Positions 1 to 8,661 of a stretch of 64,000 bases of DNA are shown here, piece after piece; position 1 is the first letter of the stretch; every line of letters begins with the position of its first letter. The position numbers and the translations under genes were made by a program. The DNA is from Lachnospiraceae bacterium (lineage in GTDB: Bacteria; Bacillota; Clostridia; Lachnospirales; Lachnospiraceae): the NCBI GenBank assembly GCA_022791815.1, contig JAAVZU010000042.1, positions 1 through 64,000 of the forward strand, written 5' to 3'. The notes under the pieces are model-generated. The model worked only from the letters and a program-made list of their open reading frames with translations, searched no databases and was not told the DNA's origin.

Positions 1-1480
1 TAAAATTTCCTCCCAAATACAGGGAACTTCCCACAATTACATTTCCTGCAATTTCAACATCTTCTTTTGTAGTGATACTGTCACCATAATATACATTTCC
101 CTGAAACTTTTTCTCTGCAAAGGTTGTAGTTGCTACAGGACGAAGATATCCACTTGTCTTATTTCCTTTATCATCTACTAACCCTTTTACCATTACATTA
201 TTTGAGCCGAATACCACACCTTCTTCACTTTCATTTGTGATTTCCAGATTGGCAAAATAAGAATAATTACTTCCTACATTCGCAAAGTTTACTTCCTGTT
301 TTTTATTTCCACTTAGCAATACTTTATGGGTTCCTGTTGCTGCAAAGTTTGATTGGGATGCATAATAAGCCTGGGTAAAGTTTCCTTTTATCTCTAAAGT
401 TCCTGCTACAAGTTTCGTACTATGGTTCACTATAGATCCTTGTACAAAGTCTCCCTTTACTTTTACATAATCCTCTTCTTGATCCATAAGAAGAATTCCG
501 TTACTTTTTCCATAAGTAATGCCTTCCCCAGTTTCATTTTTAGACTGGATTCTATAATCTTTTTCTACTACCAACTTTCCACCATTTATATGTATGGTTC
601 CTCCTGCCTGAATCACACTCCCCGATACAGTTAATGTATGACCGTTTAAGTTCAGTTCATCCTCTATCAGAAAAAGGTCTCCTTCTATTGTCTCATCCTC
701 TTCTAATGTCCAGCCAAGTCTTCCGTCATTTCCATAATCTATGTTGCAGCCATTTCTTTTTATGGTGTTGGCATTAATTCCTCCTGGTGCATAAATTCCC
801 TCTTCACTATGGTTATTTAATTCAACTATGTTAAAGTAAGATTTTTCAGATTCAAACTGTATGGTTTGTTTCCCAGTTCCGCTAAGGATTGTGACATGAC
901 TTCCTCCTGCGGCAAAGTTATCTTCTCTGTTGCCCTTCTTTTGAGTAAAATCTCCCTTTATCTCTAATGTTCCTGCCGTCAGATTATTCCTATAACGCCC
1001 ATCAATTACTACATTTCCTTCTACACAGAAATAATCCTTGCCGTTTGTCATGGTTAAATAATTATAACCATTTGCATTGGTGTAATTCCCTATGCAATAT
1101 ACTTTTCCGCTATCAATATAAAACTCTCCGTTTGTATGGTTAATATCACCTTTTACTTCCACAGTCTTTTCATTTAATTCAAAGTAGGAACGAATGGTTA
1201 AGGTTTTCCCCACCTTAAAATTTCCTCCCAAATACAGGGAACTTCCCACAATTACATTTCCTGCAATTTCAACATCTTCTTTTGTAGTGATACTGTCACC
1301 ATAATATACATTTCCCTGAAACTTTTGGTCTGCAAAGGTTGTAGTTGCTACAGGATGGATATATCCACTTGTCTTATTTCCTTTATCATCTACTAACCCT
1401 TTTACCATTACATTATTTGATCCGAATACCACACCTTCTTCACTTTCATTTGTGATTTCCAGATTTGCAAAATAAGAATG
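1..1480. repeat. In-frame 1215-bp direct repeat inside the surface-protein gene
   Basis: Bases 1 to about 260 are nearly identical to 1216 to about 1475, an offset of 1215 bp (405 codons, reading frame kept). Weaker similarity continues over the rest of the unit; for example the NGHTLTV-coding segment recurs near 640, 1850 and 2390. The near-identity of one part of the unit suggests recent duplication or gene conversion. Confidence 0.9.
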
Positions 1481-2902
1481 ACTGTTTCCTACATTGGCAA
1501 AATTTATTTCCTGTTTTTTTGCCCCACTAAGCAATACTGTATGATTTTTGCTTGCAGTAAAATTATTGGTTTCATATTTACTGGTTTGTTCAAAATTTCC
1601 TTTTATTTCAAAAATTCCATCTGTTAAATATCCAGCATTGGAATACAGTGCAGAAGTATAAAAATTCCCTTCTACTTTTACATAATCTTCTGGATAATTC
1701 ATTTTGAAATAGCCACTACTATGTGTATAGGAGATTTCCTCATTTTTTTTCACTCTGGTCTGTATTCTGTAATCTCCTTCTACAAGCAGAGTTCCTTTAT
1801 TCACAAGAATTTCACCACCTGCTTGAATCAAATCACCTTTTACAGTCAAAGTATGACCATTCAAATCCAAGGTATCAGTAAGCAGCATAAGGTCACCTGC
1901 TATTTCTTCATCTTCCTCCAATGTCCACCCATACTTGCCCTTTATTTCTCCACAATTTACATTACAGCCATTCCGAATTACCTTTTTTGCCTGAATAACT
2001 CCTTGAAAAGTAACTCCTTCCTCACTATAATTATTCAATTCTAAAATACTAATGTAAGATCTAAGGTTTCCAAAAGAGACGGACTGTGGTTTTGTTCCGC
2101 TCAATACCATGCAAAAATCATCTTTTGATATAAAAGAGTAGTTAGAATTTGTATGAACAAAATTTCCCTTAATCTCCATAGTTCCTGCATATAAATAATT
2201 TTCACCAGAATAATAACTATTCCAATTTACATTTCCATTTATCCAGACATAATCATTTGCATTTGTCATATAGAAATAACCGTATCTGTCAATCTGAAAA
2301 CTGCCATAACACTTTAGATATCCTTTATTTATTTTAAGATAACTATGACTTTCTATAGAGATGCTTCCATGAACGGTTAACGTATGTCCATTCAAGTTAA
2401 GTGTTGCTGCGTTCTTAACCACCAAATCTCCAACTTCCATATCCTCATCTAGCGTATAATCAGATGAAATGGTTTCGCTTTCCAGAACTTTAGCCACAAC
2501 CTTATTACTGGTTCCAATCTGTTCATTTTCTTTATTATATGCTTCCACATAATAGGTATGCTGTCCTAAAGCAAGGGAAGAATCCGTAAAATTAGTATCG
2601 TTTAATTTTTTATATTCTTCTCCATTTTTGTATAATATAAAACTTCCATCAAATGTGGTGTTTTCTTTTTCCCAGTCCAGACTCACAGAAGCTCCATTCT
2701 GGTCTACACAGTTTAATGTAATCTCTGTATATCCTTTCTTTGTATTTGTATGTTCTGTTTTATTCTCCTGGTTTTCCAGATTCTCTATGATTTCGGCAGC
2801 ACAAATAACAACAGGGCTATAGTCTGCACTTTCTAAAACTAAGATTACCGTTAAAAACATAACAATTATTTGCATAAATTTTCTCTTATTGTATATTGTC
2901 AT
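1..2902 (-). CDS. Giant secreted repeat protein, 5' part (open at window edge)
   Basis: Open without a stop from an ATG at 2902 (AGAAAGGAG Shine-Dalgarno just upstream) through base 1, so at least 967 codons are present and the C-terminus lies outside. The N-terminus (MTIYNKRKF then a long hydrophobic stretch ending near VICAA) reads as a signal peptide. A fibronectin-III-like stretch follows (SLDWEKENTTFDGSFILYKN), then long arrays of short strands built around LNLNGHTLTV, VKGDFxQ, GTLEIKGxF and NNHSEEG. These glycine- and asparagine-rich strands suggest a right-handed beta-helix or adhesin-like surface protein. Two ~405-residue super-units are visible, offset by exactly 1215 bp. Function is not recognised; a cell-surface role is inferred from the signal peptide and repeats. 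Confidence 0.85.
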   Translation of the reverse strand, partial: MTIYNKRKFMQIIVMFLTVILVLESADYSPVVICAAEIIENLENQENKTEHTNTKKGYTEITLNCVDQNGASVSLDWEKENTTFDGSFILYKNGEEYKKLNDTNFTDSSLALGQHTYYVEAYNKENEQIGTSNKVVAKVLESETISSDYTLDEDMEVGDLVVKNAATLNLNGHTLTVHGSISIESHSYLKINKGYLKCYGSFQIDRYGYFYMTNANDYVWINGNVNWNSYYSGENYLYAGTMEIKGNFVHTNSNYSFISKDDFCMVLSGTKPQSVSFGNLRSYISILELNNYSEEGVTFQGVIQAKKVIRNGCNVNCGEIKGKYGWTLEEDEEIAGDLMLLTDTLDLNGHTLTVKGDLIQAGGEILVNKGTLLVEGDYRIQTRVKKNEEISYTHSSGYFKMNYPEDYVKVEGNFYTSALYSNAGYLTDGIFEIKGNFEQTSKYETNNFTASKNHTVLLSGAKKQEINFANVGNSHSYFANLEITNESEEGVVFGSNNVMVKGLVDDKGNKTSGYIHPVATTTFADQKFQGNVYYGDSITTKEDVEIAGNVIVGSSLYLGGNFKVGKTLTIRSYFELNEKTVEVKGDINHTNGEFYIDSGKVYCIGNYTNANGYNYLTMTNGKDYFCVEGNVVIDGRYRNNLTAGTLEIKGDFTQKKGNREDNFAAGGSHVTILSGTGKQTIQFESEKSYFNIVELNNHSEEGIYAPGGINANTIKRNGCNIDYGNDGRLGWTLEEDETIEGDLFLIEDELNLNGHTLTVSGSVIQAGGTIHINGGKLVVEKDYRIQSKNETGEGITYGKSNGILLMDQEEDYVKVKGDFVQGSIVNHSTKLVAGTLEIKGNFTQAYYASQSNFAATGTHKVLLSGNKKQEVNFANVGSNYSYFANLEITNESEEGVVFGSNNVMVKGLVDDKGNKTSGYLRPVATTTFAEKKFQGNVYYGDSITTKEDVEIAGNVIVGSSLYLGGNF

Positions 2903-3069
2903 AATTTTTCTCCTTTCTGTACACAGAAACTGCCACACTAAGCATAATGTTTTCCTAATGAGACAACTCCTAATTTTTATCTGTTCGTGTAACTACCCAG
3001 AATCATGGATGGTTATGAAATAGTTTATAGTTATTCTCTATTGATGACCACATGCATCATCTCATTTTG

Positions 3070-4347
3070 TCATTTTAATGTATAAATGTTTCCATTTTTC
3101 ACACCATAACTTTTTGCTCCAGACAATACATAATTTTGCTGGTTTCTGCTGTCCCATAAACCTTCTCCATTATTAAAACATACCATCAGCTCTGTCTCTG
3201 TACCTAGTTCTATAACATACTTCCATGTATATCCAGATTGCTCCGTTGTACTTGCCATCTTTTTTCCTGGTACTGCTGTCCATTCTCCATTTCCTATTTG
3301 ATAATGAATATAGGCATTGGTCCAGTTGGTATTGTAGTAATAAACTTCTGCTGTATTCTGGCTTGGTAATGGTGTTCCTTCCACATTCTGCAACTTGTAT
3401 ACAGTTTGATTTTTTATACCATAACTTCCTGTATATACCTTATAATTTGCCTGATTTTTGCTGTCCCATGTCCCACTTCCATTATTAAAACAGACGGTTG
3501 CTTCTGTAGCAGTTCCTAAATTAATAGTGTATTTCCATATATACCCTGATTGTTCATTTGTACTATTCATTTTCTTTCCAGGAGATTGTGTCCATTCTCC
3601 ATTTCCTATTTGATAATGAATATAGGCATTTGTCCAACTAGTATTGTAATAATAAACTTCTACTTTATTATTACTATTCGGTGTAGCTGTTGGTATTATC
3701 TGTTGCAGTTTATTAACCGTTTGATTTTTTATACCATATATTCCTGCAATTACCCTATAATTCTCCTGATTTTTGCTGTCCCATAATCCACTTCCGTTAT
3801 TAAAACAGACGGTTGCTTCTGTGGCTGTTCCCAAGTCAATGGTATATTTCCATCGATATCCTGATTGTTCATTAGAATTACTCATTTTCACACCTGGTAC
3901 ACTAGTCCACTCTCCATTTCCCACTTTATAATGAATATAGGCATTTTCCCAATTTGTGTTTTGATAATAAACCTCTACTATATTCTCCTTATGAGGTGTC
4001 GCTGTGATCATAGGCATTGGTGTTGGCGTTGCTGCTGCTGTAACTTTTGATGTTTTTATATTCCCATTTTTATCATAAGTATATAAAATATAACTTCCAT
4101 CTGCATATAACACTTTCTTTAACCGATTTAACTTATCATAAACATACTCAGCCTTTCCACCTTCTTGCTCTGTTTCTTCTAAAAGATTCTCCGATGCCAC
4201 TTCTTCTTGAAGATTCACATTCGTTTCATGTTCTGTAAGGTATGTCTGTTTTGATGCCATTGTATTCCTTCCCCAGAAATATACTCCTAAAAATACAATG
4301 CATATTCCTAAAATTCCCCCAATTTGTACTTTTCTTTTTCTCTTCAT
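3070..4347 (-). CDS. Membrane-anchored protein with YD-type motif and three CBM25-like starch-binding modules
   Basis: 425 aa. Residues 8-25 form an N-terminal membrane anchor or uncleaved signal, followed by an acidic spacer. At about 67-98 is a YD/RHS-type pair (YVYDKLNRLKKVLYADGSY, then YTYDKNGNIK), then a Thr/Pro linker (about 104-120). Three ~85-100-residue modules follow from about 123, 228 and 333. Each has an NTxWxNAYIHY start, a GNGEWT centre, and a CFNNGxGxWDSxNQxNY end. That pattern fits CBM25/CBM26-type starch-binding modules. No catalytic domain is present, so the likely job is tethering starch or another alpha-glucan at the cell surface. Combining a YD motif with CBMs is unusual. 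Family assignment is from motif recognition only. Confidence 0.7.
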   Translation of the reverse strand: MKRKRKVQIGGILGICIVFLGVYFWGRNTMASKQTYLTEHETNVNLQEEVASENLLEETEQEGGKAEYVYDKLNRLKKVLYADGSYILYTYDKNGNIKTSKVTAAATPTPMPMITATPHKENIVEVYYQNTNWENAYIHYKVGNGEWTSVPGVKMSNSNEQSGYRWKYTIDLGTATEATVCFNNGSGLWDSKNQENYRVIAGIYGIKNQTVNKLQQIIPTATPNSNNKVEVYYYNTSWTNAYIHYQIGNGEWTQSPGKKMNSTNEQSGYIWKYTINLGTATEATVCFNNGSGTWDSKNQANYKVYTGSYGIKNQTVYKLQNVEGTPLPSQNTAEVYYYNTNWTNAYIHYQIGNGEWTAVPGKKMASTTEQSGYTWKYVIELGTETELMVCFNNGEGLWDSRNQQNYVLSGAKSYGVKNGNIYTLK

Positions 4348-4565
4348 CTCTCGTACCCTATGAAAGACTTTTTATCTCTCATTTTTCCTTTCTTTTGTAT
4401 TTACATGTTGCAAAACCCTTTAAAACAGAGAGAGTCTTGTTCTACATGTTCTTACGGTCAGTACAGTAAATGCACAAACCTAACTGGATCATTACAAGTT
4501 TTATGTATTATACTATATGCTCCAAATAATTTATATTGGTTTATGTACCTAATTTTTATAGATTT

Positions 4566-4696
4566 TTCGGGGTTTTTGGGGGGTTTTCGGGGATTCTTGT
4601 AGGTTTTTGGGGGTGATTCATATAGTTTTTTTGAGATTTTGTAGGTTTTTGGGGGTTTTTGTAGGTTTTTAGGGGTTTTTGTAGGTTTTTAGGGGA
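4566..4696. repeat. G-rich tandem repeats (~20-bp unit), possible G-quadruplex
   Basis: The plus strand carries repeated GTAGG-TTTTT-(A/G)GGGG-TTTTT units, with further runs of four to six G spaced by T4-5 at 4569-4613. The block sits in the 516-bp gap 4348-4863, between the start of the CBM protein gene (minus) and a small plus-strand gene, so it could affect the transcription of either. Nothing else is evident in that gap. Confidence 0.8.
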
Positions 4697-4863
4697 AATT
4701 TATAACATATCTTTTATTATTTTCGGTTCTTTGCTTATGTCACCTGCAATAGTACTAATCACTTAAATGAGAATTTTTTTGAAAGGTACTATAAACAAAA
4801 AACTTGATAAATACAAGAAATTTGTGATAAACTACATATTTGTAGAAAGAAGGATAGACAATT

Positions 4864-5199
4864 ATGAAACTAAAATCAAATAATCATATAAAAATTGCGA
4901 TATACAATAGCGTATCAGCTATTCTAATTGTGTTATTTTGGTTTATACTGTATTATTTTTTTGAAAATCATGGCTGGCTATGTTCTTCTAAAGAAGAGTG
5001 TTTACATATACATCAACATATAAGCTTTCATACAATACTTTCAACAATATCTTTTATCATTTTTTACCTCTTATTTAATTATGGCAATCATGTATAGCAT
5101 AAGCGTATTGACAAAAAGAAGAAAAAAGAATTTATCAATATAAAATGGTTATGTGATGGTTCTTATGGAAAACCAGAATCAAAAAAGGAAAAAAATTAA
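4864..5199 (+). pseudogene. Small two-helix membrane protein, interrupted by an in-frame TAG
   Basis: The ATG at 4864 follows an AGAAGGA ribosome site. The first 77 codons encode two hydrophobic helices (about 14-32 and 56-72) separated by a short Cys-containing loop. A TAG at 5095-5097 ends the frame, but the same frame continues for 33 more codons (HKRIDKKKKKEF... lysine-rich) to TAA at 5197-5199. The reading is either a 77-aa protein or a nonsense-truncated 110-residue protein with a basic cytoplasmic tail. Family not recognised. Confidence 0.5.
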
Positions 5200-5228
5200 C
5201 CGCTCCAGTCTGTCAGACCAAGCGGTTA
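5197..5228 (-). terminator. Terminator of the subtilase gene
   Basis: TAACCGCT and AGCGGTTA form a stem; read on the minus strand it is followed by a run of seven T. It overlaps the stop codon of the protease gene. Confidence 0.75.
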
Positions 5229-6176
5229 CCTTAACTTATTTTTTACTATTTCTAATTCTTCTATTGCATGATTCATATTTAGAATACCAGACGAATTTAC
5301 TTTTCCGGATACGTTCTCTTTTTTCGACACCGTATTTAAAATTAATTGCTTTATATCTTTCACATCATGCTCAAATAATATTCTGTTATGTAATAATGCT
5401 GCAACTCTAGTTACCAGTGCTGTGGCATAAGAAGTACCTTCTGCAATGGTCTCCTCACCATTAGCCAAGTTTATACTGATACCATCACCTGGTGCAGCTA
5501 AATCCACATAATCTTTTCCATAATTAGATTCTTCTATAATATTATAGTCCACATCACATGCAGCAACTGTTATCAAATTGTCTTCTTTATAGCAAGCAGG
5601 ATAGCACTTATTTTCAGGAATCAATTCTTCTCCCATATTACCCGCAGCCACAATAAATAACATATTAGACTGATGAATCACTTTTTGCAATTCTTTATTA
5701 TCTTCATAAGTAGCAATACTTAGATTACAAATATCTGCTCCATTTTTTTCGGCATATTTTATAGCCTTTATAATGGAACTGGTCGTACCTTCTCCATCAT
5801 CTTCTAAAGCTGTAATTGGCATTATTTCCAATCCATCATCATCTATGGCATTTAACATTATGGTTCCATGGCTGCATAATTGATCTGTCTGAATGTTATT
5901 TGATTTTTCTACAAAATTCCATCCATTCACATCATCAACATATCCATTTTTGTCATCATCTATGCCATTGTTGGGGATTTCCTTAGTATTAACCCATAAG
6001 TCTCCATCCTTTATCTCAGACAAATCAAACTTGGTATCAATAATAGCAACAACTGCATTATTCTTCACCGATTTATCATTTTTACAATAATGAACCATAT
6101 CCAAAGCTTGTTCCATTGAACTTTTCTCCACACTCCCATATTTTACACATTCTTGTTGGTTTCCATTACATCCCAA
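5226..6176 (-). CDS. S8 subtilisin-like serine protease, probable lipoprotein with damaged start
   Basis: 316 aa counted from a TTG at 6176. The catalytic triad is visible: Asp47 in AIIDTKFD, His103 in CSHGT and Ser249 in GTSYAT, with oxyanion Asn170 in VAAGN. It also has the calcium-loop-like NNGIDDDKNGYVDD segment. Upstream of the TTG the same frame encodes a hydrophobic stretch ending in a lipobox (GSCLLGC), but has no ATG before the stop of the preceding gene. An ATGA overlap with that gene (ATG 6226-6228) is one frame off. The true protein is probably an extracellular lipoprotein whose signal peptide is separated from its ATG by a one-base shift. It lies in a minus-strand cluster with two membrane/secreted proteins, so it may process or protect one of them (inference). 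Confidence 0.85.
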   Translation of the reverse strand: MGCNGNQQECVKYGSVEKSSMEQALDMVHYCKNDKSVKNNAVVAIIDTKFDLSEIKDGDLWVNTKEIPNNGIDDDKNGYVDDVNGWNFVEKSNNIQTDQLCSHGTIMLNAIDDDGLEIMPITALEDDGEGTTSSIIKAIKYAEKNGADICNLSIATYEDNKELQKVIHQSNMLFIVAAGNMGEELIPENKCYPACYKEDNLITVAACDVDYNIIEESNYGKDYVDLAAPGDGISINLANGEETIAEGTSYATALVTRVAALLHNRILFEHDVKDIKQLILNTVSKKENVSGKVNSSGILNMNHAIEELEIVKNKLR

Positions 6177-6224
6177 TAAACAAGAACCTGTTATTGTAAC
6201 AAGTAATATCCCTAATACACAAGT

Positions 6225-6413
6225 TCATTTATTTTTTTTCTCTAAATACACCCGTACTGCTATTATATTTGCAACTGTAAACACTATCATCAATATATCC
6301 CAGCCAAACCATGTACAGATTCCTTCATCTACAAACATACCTAATACCATAAATATTATGCAAATAAAACTTGCAATAGTTAATACCCAGCCTAATATTC
6401 TTAATTTTTTCAT
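6225..6413 (-). CDS. Small membrane protein, two transmembrane helices
   Basis: 62 aa with an AAGGAG ribosome site. There are two hydrophobic helices (about 7-28 and 38-55) and a lysine-rich C-terminus (EKKNK). Its TGA stop overlaps an ATG in the ATGA arrangement typical of translational coupling to the downstream subtilase gene. No family recognised. It lies between the secreted protein at 6514-7440 and the protease, and the spacing suggests one operon. Confidence 0.7.
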   Translation of the reverse strand: MKKLRILGWVLTIASFICIIFMVLGMFVDEGICTWFGWDILMIVFTVANIIAVRVYLEKKNK

Positions 6414-6513
6414 TGTTATCTCCTTAAAGAAAAAGGAGATTATCCCCTCTTCCTATTCAATCTATATTTACCTATACAAAATTTCTTATGTAAAAGACTA
6501 TAAATAATCTCAA

Positions 6514-7440
6514 CTAAATTCTTGTTCCATAATATTTTTTTATAACTTCATAATAATCATGTGCATCACCCACATAATCAAATGAATCAATAATGAAATG
6601 TGCAGCTGTAACAATTGCCCCACCACCAAAAGCTGCTACGCAAATATCAACAATTACGGTTGCTGGGCATATTATATTTGCCCAAATCAAACCAGCAAGA
6701 ACTCCCAACGAAACACCTGACCCCACAAGTACTGCCTCTGCTTTATAGGCACATGAATTTGATTTTCTAATAGAAGACTTGTAAGCTAAAACCTTGTCTT
6801 GCTTTGAGTCACTTAAATTATCTGTTCTAAGGCGATAATGATAATTACATCCAATTTTCAGATATGCTTTCCCATTTTTCTTTTTCTTCTTACTATCATA
6901 TCCATATCCTTCTTGATAATAATACTTTCCTCTAATCTTAGTATTCACAACTGGACCATTATACCTCACATCTTGAGCTTTTACACTTTGAGTTTCCACA
7001 TTTTCTGCAGTAATCTCAATTGTATTCTTTTCATATTCTGCATCATCTGTTTTGGTGTAAACTTCAGAAGTGACACTATTCTCATCTTCAATAGCTGTCA
7101 AGCTAACATACTCCATATCTTCCGAATATGCCTTTATGTATTTCACACCATCTTCTATATATGTTTCTACAAAGTATTTTATTCCATCTTCTTTAGAAAC
7201 ACGAGTATCCATAACATCCTGCTCTGTTTCCACTATATCAGTAACTTCGTCTTCTTCTACAGTCTCTACAGAATGTTCAACCTCCACATCTTCCCCATAC
7301 TCATCAGCCAAACTCTCAATATATTCCTGTACATCAATGCTTTCCTCTACCTCTTTTGCATTACATCTTGGTATGTAACTAGTCAATAGATTTGCAATTA
7401 AACTTGCGACTAATACTACTGACAAAAATTTTTTCTTCAT
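6514..7440 (-). CDS. Secreted protein with acidic pro-region and hydrophobic C-terminal domain
   Basis: 308 aa with a GGAG ribosome site. A signal peptide (about 1-28, likely cut after CNA) precedes a strongly acidic region (29-150). Next come a basic segment (KKKKKNGK near 184) and a hydrophobic, glycine-rich domain at about 225-276, before the tail DSFDYVGDAHDYYEVIKKYY. No family recognised. The layout (signal, acidic pro-region, hydrophobic C-terminal domain) next to a dedicated subtilase could fit a processed membrane-active peptide or toxin precursor, but that is only inference; a plain cell-envelope protein is equally possible. Confidence 0.7.
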   Translation of the reverse strand: MKKKFLSVVLVASLIANLLTSYIPRCNAKEVEESIDVQEYIESLADEYGEDVEVEHSVETVEEDEVTDIVETEQDVMDTRVSKEDGIKYFVETYIEDGVKYIKAYSEDMEYVSLTAIEDENSVTSEVYTKTDDAEYEKNTIEITAENVETQSVKAQDVRYNGPVVNTKIRGKYYYQEGYGYDSKKKKKNGKAYLKIGCNYHYRLRTDNLSDSKQDKVLAYKSSIRKSNSCAYKAEAVLVGSGVSLGVLAGLIWANIICPATVIVDICVAAFGGGAIVTAAHFIIDSFDYVGDAHDYYEVIKKYYGTRI

Positions 7441-7715
7441 TTCTTTCTCCTTTTCAAATAAATTGTATAATTATAAACCTGCTCCATAGACATTAATAAA
7501 AGTAGAATTTTTATTACAATATTTTTAATTATATTATATTAAAAAACGTTATTTATTCTATCACTATATACTTATATTGTCAATATTATTTTATATACCT
7601 TTTATTTTAACTATTGTAATTGTTCATATAGTTCTTGCAGACTCTGCTGTACAGACCATATGAAAAACTAAAATAGGATTGAAATCAAACAATTTATGTT
7701 CATTCTATTTTCGTC

Positions 7716-7767
7716 TTGACATATAGGTAACTTGTTGCTATAATTACAAGTGCAACAAGTTACCTAT
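7716..7767 (+). promoter_or_regulatory. Promoter with 16-bp perfect inverted-repeat operator for the MarR operon
   Basis: TTGACA (7716-7721), a 17-bp spacer, then TATAAT (7739-7744). The spacer starts a perfect inverted repeat: ATAGGTAACTTGTTGC at 7723-7738 and its complement at 7752-7767, with 13 bp between. The repeat brackets the -10 box, the expected position for an autorepressing MarR dimer. Confidence 0.9.
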
Positions 7768-7779
7768 AGGAGGAATTAT

Positions 7780-8271
7780 ATGAGTTTAGATGATTTGATT
7801 ACAAAATTTTCAAGTACCACAGAAAATCAGAGTAAGGCTATTTTTAGTACGTTATTTATTGCTGGAAATAAGTTGCAAACACTTTTCGATAACCACATTC
7901 CAGAGGTATCACTAAAACAATTTATGCTGCTGTCGATAGTCAGACAATCAAAAGAACAATTAACATTTACTCAATTAGGAAATTTGCTGGGCTGCTCCAG
8001 ACAAAATGTTAAAAAGTTAGCTGATGTTCTGATGAAAAAAGGCTTTATTACTATTCAGCAAAGTCCCCATGATACAAGAGCCATGTGCATTTGCCCTACA
8101 GAAAAAGTAAATGACTATTTTCAGAACGATTTTTTTGAATATCAAAAAGAATTGAAGTATCTTTTTGAAGTTTATACAGAGAAAGAAATTGAAACACTTT
8201 TTATTCTTTTATCGAAGTTATATGCAGGAATAGAAAATTTAGAAAAGAGGATTACCAATGAAGAAAAATAA
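7780..8271 (+). CDS. MarR-family transcriptional regulator
   Basis: 163 aa from ATG 7780, which has AGGAGG seven bases upstream; an in-frame GTG at 7750 is rejected because it lies within the operator. The winged-helix core is clear: LTFTQLGNLLGCSRQNVKKL (recognition helix), then the wing KGFITIQQSPHDTRAMCICPT, with helices around for dimerisation. It is the first gene of a three-gene operon with an FMN-binding protein and a flavodoxin and should repress it through the palindrome over its own promoter. MarR proteins usually respond to phenolics or oxidants; the ligand here is unknown. Confidence 0.92.
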   Translation: MSLDDLITKFSSTTENQSKAIFSTLFIAGNKLQTLFDNHIPEVSLKQFMLLSIVRQSKEQLTFTQLGNLLGCSRQNVKKLADVLMKKGFITIQQSPHDTRAMCICPTEKVNDYFQNDFFEYQKELKYLFEVYTEKEIETLFILLSKLYAGIENLEKRITNEEK

Positions 8272-8644
8272 AAAAATACTGCTTATAATATTTATTGTAG
8301 TTTTACTTTTTTTTATTGCAGGAAAAATTGTAATGAAAAATATGGTTAGAAATGTTTGGCATATTCCTGTTTCCATGCCAGACTTATCGGTTATGCAAGA
8401 CGGAAATTATATAGGCGAATATTCCATTACACCTGTTTATGTAAAAGTTGAGGTATCTGTCCATAATCATCAAATAACAGGTATTGTAATTCTAGAACAT
8501 GGTAATGGGCTGGGTAGTGCAGCAGAAAGCATAGTTAATGATGTAGTGAAAAAGCAATCATTAGATATAGATGCCGTGTCAGGTGCTACAGTAAGCAGTA
8601 AATGTATCTTAAAAGCTATTGAAAACGCAATAGAAAAATCATAA
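8258..8644 (+). CDS. Membrane-anchored FMN-binding domain protein
   Basis: 128 aa; the start overlaps the marR end by 14 bp. An N-terminal helix (about 6-23) anchors it in the membrane. The FMN_bind domain follows, ending in DAVSGATVSS, the SGAT motif whose threonine carries covalently bound FMN in RnfG/NqrC-type proteins. It probably shuttles electrons at the membrane surface. The next gene is a flavodoxin, so the operon likely forms a small flavin electron chain under MarR control. The partner reductase is not in the window. Confidence 0.88.
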   Translation: MKKNKKILLIIFIVVLLFFIAGKIVMKNMVRNVWHIPVSMPDLSVMQDGNYIGEYSITPVYVKVEVSVHNHQITGIVILEHGNGLGSAAESIVNDVVKKQSLDIDAVSGATVSSKCILKAIENAIEKS

Positions 8645-8661
8645 AAAGGAGATTTTAACAA

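Noticed and set aside
6838-7389. 183-codon plus-strand frame opposite the secreted-protein gene
   Set aside because: Antisense to a gene with a signal peptide and ribosome site; its Phe/Ile-rich sequence is the usual shadow of A+T-rich coding DNA.
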